Positions 1 to 7,227 of a DNA stretch of 64,000 bases are shown in pieces (within the stretch, counting starts at the first letter, position 1; the number at the start of each line of letters is the position of its first letter). The DNA comes from Rhodovarius lipocyclicus (GTDB lineage Bacteria > Pseudomonadota > Alphaproteobacteria > Acetobacterales > Acetobacteraceae). A model generated the notes under the pieces. The model made no database searches. It worked only from the letters and a program-made list of their open reading frames with translations, and had not been told where the DNA came from. A program made the translations under genes and the position numbers. The DNA is taken from positions 1-64,000 of the forward strand of contig NZ_JAAABL010000009.1 in the NCBI RefSeq assembly GCF_009900765.1. Reading direction: 5' to 3'.

Positions 1-146
1 CAAAGCACAGCCGCGCATCCATCGTGGATATCTCCGTCCAGGGCATCGACCGGTCCTCCCAGTCGATAACAAAGACTGTCACCCAGGTCGCCGGTCCAAA
101 CTGTCACCAACCTAGCCGGTTTGTACCGGGGCGGAGCCCCTGACTG
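1..146. other. Left-edge non-coding stretch with two ACTGTCACC repeats
   Basis: No gene can be supported here. The 9-mer ACTGTCACC occurs twice in direct orientation at 75-83 and 100-108, followed by a GGGGC/GCCCC hairpin at about 129-140 just before the ccmI stop. Repeated short motifs near an end are typical of the outer part of some insertion sequences (IS21-like ends), so this may be the tail of an element whose transposase lies outside the window. That is only a guess: no transposase fragment is visible. Confidence 0.25.
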
Positions 147-929
147 CTACTGCCCCCGCAGCCTCTGCTCCAGCATCCCCCGCCAAGGCGCATCCGCCGG
201 CGTATCGTTCAGCAGGGCCTGCCACACGCTACGCGCATTCGCGGCCCGGCCCGCCGCCTGTTCCGCCGCCCCTGCCAGGAAGCGCAGGCGCGGATCGGTG
301 GGCGCGGCTTCCAGCGCGCGGGTCAGCACCGCCACGGCGGCATCCACCTGGCCGCGCTGCAATTCCACCTCGGCCAGTTCGCCCGCCAGCCCGGCGTCGA
401 AGCGCGCCTCCAGTGCCTCCCGCAGGGCGGTGGCGGCGGCGTCGTTCTGGCCACGGTTGCGCTCGGCGCCCGCCAGCAGGATCAGGCCCTGGCGGCGCGC
501 CTCACCGGGCGGCATCTGGGCGATGCGGGCGCGCAGCTGGTTCAGCAGGGCTTCGTCGCGCGCCGCGACTTCCTGCCGCAGGGCCAGCCCGGCCGAGGGC
601 ATCTCCGGCGTGCCGCGCATCAGGTACAGGCCCAGCGCCATGCCGGGGGCGGCCAGCAGCACGAAGACCAGCGGTAGCTTGTTGCCGGCGGGGGCCGGTT
701 CCGGCGCCGGGGCGGCGAGCAGGCGGCGCTGCACCTCCAGCACCGCGTCGCGGTGGGCGGCGGCGTCCATGCGGCCTTCGGCCAGTTCGCGGTCGAGTTC
801 CGCGAGCTGGCCGTGGAACAGGGCGCGGTCGGCCTCGGCGCGGCCGCGGGCGCGGGGGGCGCGCAGCAGCACCCAGCCCAGCGGCGCCATCACGGCCAGC
901 GCCAGGGCGGCAATCCAGGCCCAGATCAT
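147..929 (-). CDS. ccmI: Cytochrome c maturation protein CcmI (TPR domain)
   Basis: The 260-residue product is the apocytochrome c chaperone of System I, which holds unfolded apocytochrome for heme ligation by CcmF/CcmH. It has an N-terminal membrane segment (residues about 3-21), a cytoplasmic-loop stretch rich in charged residues containing the family-typical 'QLAELDRELAEGRM', a second membrane segment (about 86-104), then TPR-like helices to the C-terminus. The ATG at 929 overlaps the ccmH stop by 4 bp (ATGA), which fixes the start; the open frame continues upstream only as an out-of-frame reading of ccmH. It is the last gene of the ccm operon. The C-terminal periplasmic domain is short compared with enterobacterial CcmH fusions. 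Identification rests on position plus architecture, since CcmI is poorly conserved. Confidence 0.9.
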   Translation of the reverse strand: MIWAWIAALALAVMAPLGWVLLRAPRARGRAEADRALFHGQLAELDRELAEGRMDAAAHRDAVLEVQRRLLAAPAPEPAPAGNKLPLVFVLLAAPGMALGLYLMRGTPEMPSAGLALRQEVAARDEALLNQLRARIAQMPPGEARRQGLILLAGAERNRGQNDAAATALREALEARFDAGLAGELAEVELQRGQVDAAVAVLTRALEAAPTDPRLRFLAGAAEQAAGRAANARSVWQALLNDTPADAPWRGMLEQRLRGQ

Positions 930-1369
930 GGGGAGTCCTTCAACCGGGCCAGCGCGGCCTCTTCCTCGGGCGACAGGGCGGCGGGGGGCGGGGTGGGCCG
1001 GCGGCGCAGCAGCATCAGCAGCACCAGCCCGAAGCCCAGCGCCAGCACCGGCGTGCCCCACAGCAGCGCCGTGGCGAAGGAGAAGGGCGGCCGCAGCAGG
1101 ATGAAATCGCCATAGCGCGCGTGCAGGAAATCGCGGATCTGCGCCTCGTTCTGCCCGGCCACCAGCTTCTCGCGGATGATGCGGCGCAGGTCGCGGGCCA
1201 GGTCCGCCTCGCTGTCCTCGATGCTCTGCCCCTGGCAGACCATGCAGCGGATCTCGCGCCCGATGGTCTGGGCGCGGGCCTCGGCGGCGGGGTCCGCCAG
1301 CCGGTCGGCCGGCATCGTCTGGGCCAGGGCCGGGGCGGCCCACAGCAGCAGCAGGAACAGCCACCTCAC
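926..1369 (-). CDS. ccmH: Cytochrome c-type biogenesis protein CcmH
   Basis: The 147-residue thiol-disulfide protein keeps the CXXCH cysteines of apocytochrome c reduced in the periplasm and works with CcmF and CcmI. A signal peptide (residues 1-16, ending ALA) is followed by the diagnostic motif RCMVCQGQSIEDS at about residues 41-53, whose two cysteines are the redox pair, and a helical bundle. A single membrane anchor lies at about residues 99-121, followed by a short cytoplasmic tail. This is the CcmH/CycL/NrfF family at its usual length, with CcmI as a separate gene rather than fused as in E. coli. It overlaps both ccmG upstream and ccmI downstream by 4 bp. Confidence 0.96.
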   Translation of the reverse strand: MRWLFLLLLWAAPALAQTMPADRLADPAAEARAQTIGREIRCMVCQGQSIEDSEADLARDLRRIIREKLVAGQNEAQIRDFLHARYGDFILLRPPFSFATALLWGTPVLALGFGLVLLMLLRRRPTPPPAALSPEEEAALARLKDSP

Positions 1370-1929
1370 GCGAAGCGCCTCAACAGCGGCCGCAGATCCT
1401 GTTCCAGCACCTCGGTGGTGATGGGCCCCGGCCAGCGCCAGCGGATGATCCCCTGCCGGTCCACCAGATAGGTTTCCGGCACCCCATACACCCCGAATTC
1501 GATGGCGGCCCGCCCCGGCTCATCCGCCGCCAGCCGGGCATAGGGGTTGCCGCGCCGCGCCAGGAAGGCGCGGGCGTCGCCGGCCTTGTCCTTGTAGTTC
1601 ACGCCGAACACCGGGATGCCCTCGCGTTGCAGGGTCATCAGCTGCGGGTGTTCGATGATGCAGGGCACGCACCAGCTGGCCCAGAAATTCACCAGCACCG
1701 GGCGGGGCAGGTTCAGCAGATCGGCGCGGGCCAGCCCCGCCAGGGGCTGTTCGTCCACCGGCGGCAGGCTGAATTCCGGCACCGGCCGCCCCAGCAGGGC
1801 GGAAGGCACGGTGCGCGGGTCATAGCTGCCATCCTGCAGCCCATCCAGCATGTACCAGAAGCCGACACCGCCAGCCGCGGCTAGCCCCAGCGGGGCCGCC
1901 AGCAACAGGCGCCGGGATGTCTTGCTCAT
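1366..1929 (-). CDS. ccmG: Thiol:disulfide interchange protein CcmG/DsbE
   Basis: The 187-residue membrane-anchored periplasmic thioredoxin reduces apocytochrome c or CcmH during heme attachment. The N-terminal anchor is at residues 8-28. The thioredoxin fold contains the CcmG-type active site WCVPC at residues 86-90 within 'NFWASWCVPC', and the cis-proline segment GVYGVPETYLVD characteristic of the CcmG branch. Electrons would come from CcdA/DsbD, which is not in this window. The ATG at 1929 overlaps the ccmF stop by 4 bp. The in-frame open stretch upstream of 1929 is an alternative reading of ccmF and is not part of the gene. Confidence 0.96.
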   Translation of the reverse strand: MSKTSRRLLLAAPLGLAAAGGVGFWYMLDGLQDGSYDPRTVPSALLGRPVPEFSLPPVDEQPLAGLARADLLNLPRPVLVNFWASWCVPCIIEHPQLMTLQREGIPVFGVNYKDKAGDARAFLARRGNPYARLAADEPGRAAIEFGVYGVPETYLVDRQGIIRWRWPGPITTEVLEQDLRPLLRRFA

Positions 1930-3902
1930 GCCTGCCCCATTCCGGCTTGCGCCACCTTCGCGCGGCGCTGCGGGGCGGCCACCCGCACCCGCCGGTCCGC
2001 CAGGGAGACGACGGCCCCCAGCGCCATGATCAGCCCGCCCAGCCAGATCCAGGGGGCCAGGGTATTGTTGTGCAGGCGCAGCACCGCCTGGCCTTCCCGC
2101 TCCTCGCCCAGCACGGCGTAGAGGTCGCGCAGGAAGTTGGTGCTGATCGCGGCCTCGGTGGTGGTGGTGCGGCCGATGGGGAAATAGCGGCGCTGGGGCC
2201 GCATGGTCACCACCGCGCGGCCGTCGCGCAGCACCGTCACCTCGGCGCGGCGGGATGTCCAGTTGGGGCCCTGGGCGTCGCGCACGCCCTCCAGCCGCCA
2301 TTCATAGCCGGCGAAATGGGTGGATTGCCCCGGGGCCAGTGCCACCAGGGTTTCCGTCGCCAGCCCCATCCCCGCGATGCCGAGCGCCGAAACACCCAGC
2401 CCCGCATGCGCGATGGCGGCCCCCCAGGCCGAGAGCGGCAGCCCCCGCGCGCGGGCCAGCGCGGTGCGCAACGGCACGCGGAACAGCTGGATGCGCTCGA
2501 TGATATCGGCCTTGGCGCCCGCGATCAGCCAGACGCCGACGCCGAAGCCCAGCGCCGGCCAGAACGGCACGCGCAGAATGGTCCAGGTGACGGCGAAGAC
2601 GGCCGCCATGGCCAGCGCCGCCCACCACAGCCGCTGCACCACGGGCCACAGCACCGCGCGCTTCCAGGGCATCAGCGGCCCCAGCGCCATGGCCGCGACC
2701 AGCGGCAGCGCCAGCGGCAGGGTGGCCGAATTGAAGAAGGGCGGCCCGACCGAGATCAGCCGCCCCGCGATCAGGTCCAGGAACATCGGGTACAGCGTGC
2801 CCACCAGCACCACGGCGGCGATGCAGCACAGCAGCAGGTTGTTCAGCACCAGCGCGCCTTCGCGGGAGATCGGCGCGAAACTGCCCTGCGGCACCATGGA
2901 CGGCGCGCGCCAGGCGAACAGCGCGAAGGCGCCCCCCACATACACCGCCAGCATGCCCAGGATGAACACGCCCCGCGCCGGGTCGGCCGCGAAGGAATGC
3001 ACGCTGTTCAGCACGCCCGAGCGCACCATGAAGGTGCCCAGCAGCGACAGCGCGAAGGCCAGCAGCGCCAGCAGCACGGTCCAGATCTTCAGCGCGCCGC
3101 GCTTTTCCACCACGATCGCGGAATGCAGCAGCGCGGTGGTGGCCAGCCACGGCAGCAGGGAGGCGTTCTCCACCGGGTCCCAGAACCAGTAGCCGCCCCA
3201 GCCCAACTCGTAATACGCCCACCAGGACCCCAGCGTGATGCCCGCGGTCAGGAAGGCCCAGGCGCTGAGCGCCCAGGGCCGCACCCAGGCGCCCCAGGCG
3301 GCGTCCACCCGGCCCTCGATCAGCGCGGCCACGGCGAAGGCGAAGGTCACGGCCGTGCCGACGTAGCCGCCGTAGAGCAGCGGCGGATGCAGCGCGAGCC
3401 CGATATCCTGCAACAGCGGGTTCAGTCCCTGGCCGTCCGGCGCCGGCGGCCAGACGCGGGTGAAGGGGTTGGAGGTCATGAGGATGAACAGGGCGAAGCC
3501 CGTCATGATCATCCCCAGCACCGCCAGCACGCGCGCCTGTAGGCTGCTGGGCAGGTTCCGCCCGAAGCTGGCGACGGCCGCGCCGCACAGCGCCAGCACC
3601 AGCAGCCACAGCAGCATGGAACCCTCATGGTTCCCCCACACGCCGCTGATCTTGTACAGCAGCGGCTTCGCGGAGTGGCTGTTCTGCACCACGTTCAGCA
3701 CGGTGGTGTCGTTCTGCACGAAGGCCGCGATCAACGCCCCGAAGGCGATGATGACCGCGAGCGCCGAGCCCAGCGCCAGCGGCGCCGCGGCGCCCATCAG
3801 CCGCGCGTCGCGCCATTGCGCGCCCATCACCGGCAGCACGGACTGCGCGAGCGCCAGGGCCAGCGCCAAGGCCAGCGCGAAATGACCGAGTTCGGGGATC
3901 AA
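1926..3902 (-). CDS. ccmF: Heme lyase subunit CcmF
   Basis: The 658-residue polytopic membrane protein is the core of the cytochrome c heme lyase. It receives heme from holo-CcmE and, with CcmH/CcmI, ligates it to apocytochrome c. Many membrane segments are visible. The tryptophan-rich WWD domain reads WGGYWFWDPVENAS (one W replaced by Y against the common form), and the usual histidine loops are present. The start chosen is TTG at 3902 (protein LIPELGHFALAL, matching the family's MIPELGHFAL start). It overlaps the ccmE stop as TTGA, like every other junction in this operon; the longer open frame to 4430 reads through ccmE in the wrong frame. TTG is an unusual start and may lower CcmF synthesis. 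Confidence 0.95.
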   Translation of the reverse strand: MIPELGHFALALALALALAQSVLPVMGAQWRDARLMGAAAPLALGSALAVIIAFGALIAAFVQNDTTVLNVVQNSHSAKPLLYKISGVWGNHEGSMLLWLLVLALCGAAVASFGRNLPSSLQARVLAVLGMIMTGFALFILMTSNPFTRVWPPAPDGQGLNPLLQDIGLALHPPLLYGGYVGTAVTFAFAVAALIEGRVDAAWGAWVRPWALSAWAFLTAGITLGSWWAYYELGWGGYWFWDPVENASLLPWLATTALLHSAIVVEKRGALKIWTVLLALLAFALSLLGTFMVRSGVLNSVHSFAADPARGVFILGMLAVYVGGAFALFAWRAPSMVPQGSFAPISREGALVLNNLLLCCIAAVVLVGTLYPMFLDLIAGRLISVGPPFFNSATLPLALPLVAAMALGPLMPWKRAVLWPVVQRLWWAALAMAAVFAVTWTILRVPFWPALGFGVGVWLIAGAKADIIERIQLFRVPLRTALARARGLPLSAWGAAIAHAGLGVSALGIAGMGLATETLVALAPGQSTHFAGYEWRLEGVRDAQGPNWTSRRAEVTVLRDGRAVVTMRPQRRYFPIGRTTTTEAAISTNFLRDLYAVLGEEREGQAVLRLHNNTLAPWIWLGGLIMALGAVVSLADRRVRVAAPQRRAKVAQAGMGQA

Positions 3903-4420
3903 CCGCCGCTGCTCCGTTCGCTGGCCTGCGCGGGCTGCAACCGGTTCCAGCCCGCGGCCGGCGGCGGGTCGCCGCTGGCGGGGTTCCAGTGGCCGGAACG
4001 GCGCAGCGCGTCGGCCACCTCGGGCGGCATGTAGTTCTCGTCGTGGCGGGCCAGCACTTCCCGCGCGTGGAACACGCCATCGGGGCCGATCTGGCCCAGC
4101 GTGACCACGCCCTGGCCCTCCCGGAACAGGTCGGGCACCACGCCGCTGTACTGCACGCGCACGGTGTGCGCGCCGTCGGTGACGTTGAAGGTGATGTTGG
4201 GGCGGCCTTCGGCGGTGGTGCCGCGCGCCACGCTGCCCTGTTCGACCAGCCCGCCCAGGCGGAAGTTGCGGCCGGGGGGCGGCGGTTCGGCCGCGATGTC
4301 GGCGGGCGAGCGGAAGAAGACCAGATTGTCCTGGAAGGCGGTCAGCGTCAGGGCGGTCGCGGTGCCCAGCCCCAGCGCCGCCAGCAGCAGGATGGTCAGG
4401 CGGCGGCGTTTCGGCGTCAT
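3899..4420 (-). CDS. ccmE: Heme chaperone CcmE
   Basis: The 173-residue periplasmic heme chaperone binds heme covalently after release by CcmABCD and delivers it to CcmF. An N-terminal anchor (residues about 8-28) precedes the OB-fold beta barrel. The heme-binding motif is HDENY: H126 is the covalent heme ligand and Y130 the axial ligand, followed by MPPEV as in the family. The tail after residue 145 is proline-rich and disordered. The ATG at 4420 overlaps the ccmD stop by 4 bp. Confidence 0.97.
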   Translation of the reverse strand: MTPKRRRLTILLLAALGLGTATALTLTAFQDNLVFFRSPADIAAEPPPPGRNFRLGGLVEQGSVARGTTAEGRPNITFNVTDGAHTVRVQYSGVVPDLFREGQGVVTLGQIGPDGVFHAREVLARHDENYMPPEVADALRRSGHWNPASGDPPPAAGWNRLQPAQASERSSGG

Positions 4421-4554
4421 CGTTCGGCACTCTCCAGCCGGGCCAGGCGCCGGCGCGCCGCCCTGGCCCGGGCGGATATCATGAGGGCGGCCCCGGCGAA
4501 ACCGCCCAGCACCGCCACCCAGCTGAGCGCCACATGCCACCAATGGAGCGTCAT
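4417..4554 (-). CDS. ccmD: Heme exporter protein CcmD
   Basis: This 45-residue single-span membrane protein is part of the CcmABCD heme-release complex and helps holo-CcmE leave CcmC. It has an aromatic N-terminus (MTLHWWHVALSW), one membrane helix to about residue 27 and a basic cytoplasmic tail rich in Arg/Ala, as usual for CcmD. The gene is too short to be recognised by sequence alone; its place between ccmC and ccmE with 4-bp overlaps on both sides makes the call secure. Confidence 0.92.
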   Translation of the reverse strand: MTLHWWHVALSWVAVLGGFAGAALMISARARAARRRLARLESAER

Positions 4555-5327
4555 GCCACGTCCGCCCGGCGGGCCGCGGCCAGTTGCAGGGCGCGCAGGC
4601 GCCGTTCCAGCAGCCCCGCGCGCGTGGCCGCCAGCGCCAGCGCCGCGAAGGCCAGCGAGAAGCCCAGCCCATTCACCAGCAGCGGGTACAGAATGTCCTG
4701 ATGCAGGCCCGGGGCGGCCAGCCGCGCCACGCTGGCGGGCTGGTGCAGGGTGTTCCACCAATCCACGCTGAATTTCACGATAGGCACGTTCACCGCCCCC
4801 ACCAGCGCCAGGATCGCGCCCATGCGCGCCCCCCGGTCCGGGTCGTCGAAGGCGCGGGTCAGCGCCGCATGGCCCACCCACAGGAAGAACAGCACCAGCA
4901 CGCTGGTCAGCCGCGCATCCCACACCCACCAGGTGCCCCACATGGGCCGGCCCCACAGGCTGCCCGTCAGCAGGCACAGCCCGGTGGCCAGCGCGCCGAT
5001 CGGCGACAGCTCCCGCGCCGCGACATCGGCCAGCGGGTGCTTCCACACCAGCCCCAGCACCGAAAGCAGCACCAGCCCCGAGTAGCCACCCATGGCCAGC
5101 CAGGCCATCGGCACATGCACATACATGATGCGCACCGTCTCACCCTGCTGCCAGTCGGGCGGGGAGTAGGCGAGGCCCCACACCGCCCCCACGGCCAGCA
5201 CGAGCAGCGCCGCCACGCTCAGCGCGGGCAGCAGCCATCGGGTGACGCGCAGGAACCGGCCCGGATTGGCCAGGAACTGCCAGCGGGAAGCCTGCTTGGG
5301 CATCGGGGCGGTGGTTGCGGTGCTCAC
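4551..5327 (-). CDS. ccmC: Heme transporter/heme-handling protein CcmC
   Basis: The 258-residue, six-helix membrane protein presents heme at the outer face of the inner membrane and attaches it to CcmE. The WWD-type signature GTWWVWDARLTSVL lies near residues 130-143, flanked by conserved histidines (YVHVPMAW upstream, NTLHQPAS downstream). It is the first gene of the run; the 72-bp space to the divergent EVE gene must contain the operon promoter. The ccmA and ccmB genes, often upstream of ccmC, are absent here, so the ABC part of the complex must be encoded elsewhere. Confidence 0.96.
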   Translation of the reverse strand: MSTATTAPMPKQASRWQFLANPGRFLRVTRWLLPALSVAALLVLAVGAVWGLAYSPPDWQQGETVRIMYVHVPMAWLAMGGYSGLVLLSVLGLVWKHPLADVAARELSPIGALATGLCLLTGSLWGRPMWGTWWVWDARLTSVLVLFFLWVGHAALTRAFDDPDRGARMGAILALVGAVNVPIVKFSVDWWNTLHQPASVARLAAPGLHQDILYPLLVNGLGFSLAFAALALAATRAGLLERRLRALQLAAARRADVA

Positions 5328-5399
5328 AGGCTCAATCTAGGTGTTCACAGGGCGCCCGGAAAGCTCCGGGCCCCCTCGGATGGCTGAAGAGGAATGCAT

Positions 5400-5810
5400 A
5401 TGGCCCATTGGCTGGTGAAAAGCGAACCCGACGCCTTCAGCTGGGACCAGCAGGTGGCCAACAAGATCGAGCCCTGGACCGGCGTGCGCAACCACCAGGC
5501 GGCCGCCAACATGAAGGCGATGAAGAAGGGCGACCTCGCCTTCTTCTACCATTCCAATGTCGGCAAGGAGATCGTGGGCGTCGTGCGCGTTCATCGCGAG
5601 GCATACCCCGACCCCACCGACGAAACCGGCCGCTTCGTGTGCGTGGACATGCAGGCCGTAAAGCCGATGCCGGTGCCCGTCACCTTGTCGCAGATCAAGG
5701 CCACCCCGGAATTGGCCGATGTTTCGCTGATCCGGCAATCCCGCCTCTCGGTCATGCCGATCTCGGACGAGCATTGGGCCATCCTGTGCCGGATGGGCGG
5801 CTACAAGTGA
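5400..5810 (+). CDS. EVE domain-containing protein
   Basis: A 136-residue single EVE domain (PUA/YTH-like fold). The start MAHWLVKSEPD and the segments WTGVRNHQAAANM and FYHSN are typical of the stand-alone bacterial EVE family (thymocyte nuclear protein 1-like). The family is thought to bind modified bases in nucleic acid; the ligand here is unknown. Two starts are possible, ATG at 5394 or 5400. The second is preferred because AGAGGA (5388-5393) sits 6 bases before it and the protein then begins as in relatives. The stop overlaps the GTG of the next gene as GTGA, so the two are translationally coupled. Confidence 0.93.
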   Translation: MAHWLVKSEPDAFSWDQQVANKIEPWTGVRNHQAAANMKAMKKGDLAFFYHSNVGKEIVGVVRVHREAYPDPTDETGRFVCVDMQAVKPMPVPVTLSQIKATPELADVSLIRQSRLSVMPISDEHWAILCRMGGYK

Positions 5811-6151
5811 GCGACCGCGTGCTGGGCGCGCTGGCCGATATCCCCGACGGCGGCGCGCGCGGCTATCCGCCCGCGCCCGGCGGCTTCACCGGCCTGTTCG
5901 CTATCCGGCGCGGGGAACAGGTGTTCGTCTATGTGAACTCCTGCCCGCATGTGGGCCTGCCGCTGGAAATGCAGCCCGACCGCTTCCTGGACCGCAAGGG
6001 CGAACGCATCATCTGCGCGGCCCACGGGGCGCGCTTTCAGGTGGAGGACGGGCTGTGCGTGTCCGGCCCCTGCATGGGCGATACGCTGGAAGCCGTGCCC
6101 GCGCGGGTGGTGGATGGGCAGGTGCTGGTGAGCGCTACGGCGGGGGTGTGA
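5807..6151 (+). CDS. Rieske 2Fe-2S domain protein
   Basis: A 114-residue small soluble Rieske ferredoxin-like protein. The cluster ligands are visible as CPHVGLPLE (first Cys/His pair, about residues 46-48) and CAAHGARF (second pair, about 73-76), close to the arrangement of ferredoxin components of aromatic dioxygenases and stand-alone Rieske proteins. No signal peptide, so probably cytoplasmic. The GTG start at 5807 overlaps the EVE gene stop; an in-frame open stretch upstream would run through the EVE gene and is rejected. No oxygenase or reductase is nearby, so the electron partner is unknown. Confidence 0.9.
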   Translation: MSDRVLGALADIPDGGARGYPPAPGGFTGLFAIRRGEQVFVYVNSCPHVGLPLEMQPDRFLDRKGERIICAAHGARFQVEDGLCVSGPCMGDTLEAVPARVVDGQVLVSATAGV

Positions 6152-6180
6152 GGGCGCCTGTCAGGGCAGGGCGTAAAGGC

Positions 6181-6412
6181 CGAGGGGCGCCGCCCCTCGG
6201 GCACCCCGCAAAGGGTTGTAGCAACCCTTTGAGCCCATGAGTTTGGCGCCTTACCTTGCCAGGCGCGGCGCCATTTTCATTATTAAAATCAATAAGAAAT
6301 ACCTTCCCAGGATCGGCGCCAAACTCCTGGGGTCCAGGGGCCTTTCGGCTCCTGGCGGGGATGCAAGGGGCAGCGCCCCTTGCCCGGGGCCGGGGGCAGC
6401 GCCCCCGTCGTC
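6181..6412. repeat. Modular intergenic repeat, copy 1 (inverted orientation)
   Basis: It fills the space between two convergent genes. Order: hairpin CGAGGGGC-GCC-GCCCCTCG (6181-6199); perfect 10-bp stem CAAAGGGTTG/CAACCCTTTG (6209-6231); AT-rich core about 6234-6332 bounded by TTTGGCGCC and GGCGCCAAA; stem CCAGGGGCC/GGCTCCTGG with loop TTTC (6334-6355); then further GC hairpins. The core is the reverse complement of the cores at about 15.0, 44.0 and 62.7 kb. A 63-codon open frame crosses it, but the frame is not kept in copy 3, so it is judged non-coding. Confidence 0.85.
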
Positions 6413-6415
6413 GCC

Positions 6416-7144
6416 CTACTTCTCGTAATGCTCCCGGTACATTTCCAGCATGATGTCATCCAGCTTCCGGCCTTCGGTCCAGCCTTTCATGCCTTCGGGC
6501 ATGGTCACGCCGGGCAGTTGGCGCGGGCATTCCTCGGCGGCGCCGATCACCTGCTTCACCGGGTACAGCGCGGTCCAGGCCGGCCAGGCGTAGTCTTCCT
6601 CGTCATCGGCGATGTGCATGTTGCGCACCTTGGCCGAGGCTTCGTCGATCGGCATGCGGATGAAGGTGGTGGCCTTCACCTCCTGCACCGTCGCGGGCCG
6701 CATGGTGGCGGCGCGGCCGGGGAAGAAGCGGTCGAGGAAGGCGTCGATCAGCTTGTGCTTCTCATCCAGGTCATCGACGATCGAGGCGGTGCCATAGGCC
6801 ATGACGGAGCGGTAGTTGACCGAATGGTTGAAGCCGCAGCGCGCCAGGATCACGGCATCCAGATGCGTCACCGTCAGGCACACCGGCACGCCGCCCGACT
6901 GCGCGCGCACCATGCGGCTGGCGGAGGAACCGTGCCAGATCAGGTCATCGCCCTCACGCCAGAAGCTGGTGGGGGTGCAATAGGGCTGGCCGTCGATGAC
7001 ATAGGCGATGTGGCAGATCATCGCGGAATCCAGGATGTCGTAGACCGCCTGCTTGTCATAGGAACCGCGCTGGGGCTTGCGCTTCACCTTGTTGCGGTTG
7101 GTGACGGGGTAGGAATCCGGGGCGGGGGTTTCGGTTTCGGACAT
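6416..7144 (-). CDS. Pyridoxamine 5'-phosphate oxidase family protein (FMN-binding)
   Basis: The 242-residue split-barrel flavin-binding protein belongs to the Pyridox_ox_2 type (general PNPOx-like superfamily), not to PdxH itself. The family pattern is visible: start of the barrel at RGSYDKQAVYDILDSAMICHIAYV, then YCTPTSFWREGDDLIWHGSSASRM and the segment CLTVTHLDAVILARCGFNHSVNYRSVMAYG. The start is ATG 7144, preceded by AGGAG at the right distance. It is divergent from a MocR/PdxR-type regulator, an arrangement well known for such pairs, so the regulator probably controls it. A role in B6 vitamer turnover or in detoxification is inference. Confidence 0.88.
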   Translation of the reverse strand: MSETETPAPDSYPVTNRNKVKRKPQRGSYDKQAVYDILDSAMICHIAYVIDGQPYCTPTSFWREGDDLIWHGSSASRMVRAQSGGVPVCLTVTHLDAVILARCGFNHSVNYRSVMAYGTASIVDDLDEKHKLIDAFLDRFFPGRAATMRPATVQEVKATTFIRMPIDEASAKVRNMHIADDEEDYAWPAWTALYPVKQVIGAAEECPRQLPGVTMPEGMKGWTEGRKLDDIMLEMYREHYEK

Positions 7145-7227
7145 CAGGCGCTCCTGGCGGCGATACGGCTTGGTGGTCCCAGTCAACGCGCTTGATCGGT
7201 TTGCCAAAAGGTCCAATCCTGACCCAA
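7145..7227. promoter_or_regulatory. Shared promoter/operator region of the oxidase-MocR pair
   Basis: This 83-bp divergent spacer must hold both promoters. The pentamer GGTCC occurs at 7175-7179 and 7210-7214 in direct orientation, within GTGGTCCCAGTCAA and AAAGGTCCAATCCT. MocR regulators often bind direct repeats in such spacers, so these are candidate half-sites. No convincing -10/-35 pair was found. Confidence 0.35.

Noticed and set aside
6237-6428. 63-codon open frame in repeat copy 1
   Set aside because: Overlaps a multi-copy structured repeat; the frame is broken in copy 3 and ends in different sequence in each copy.
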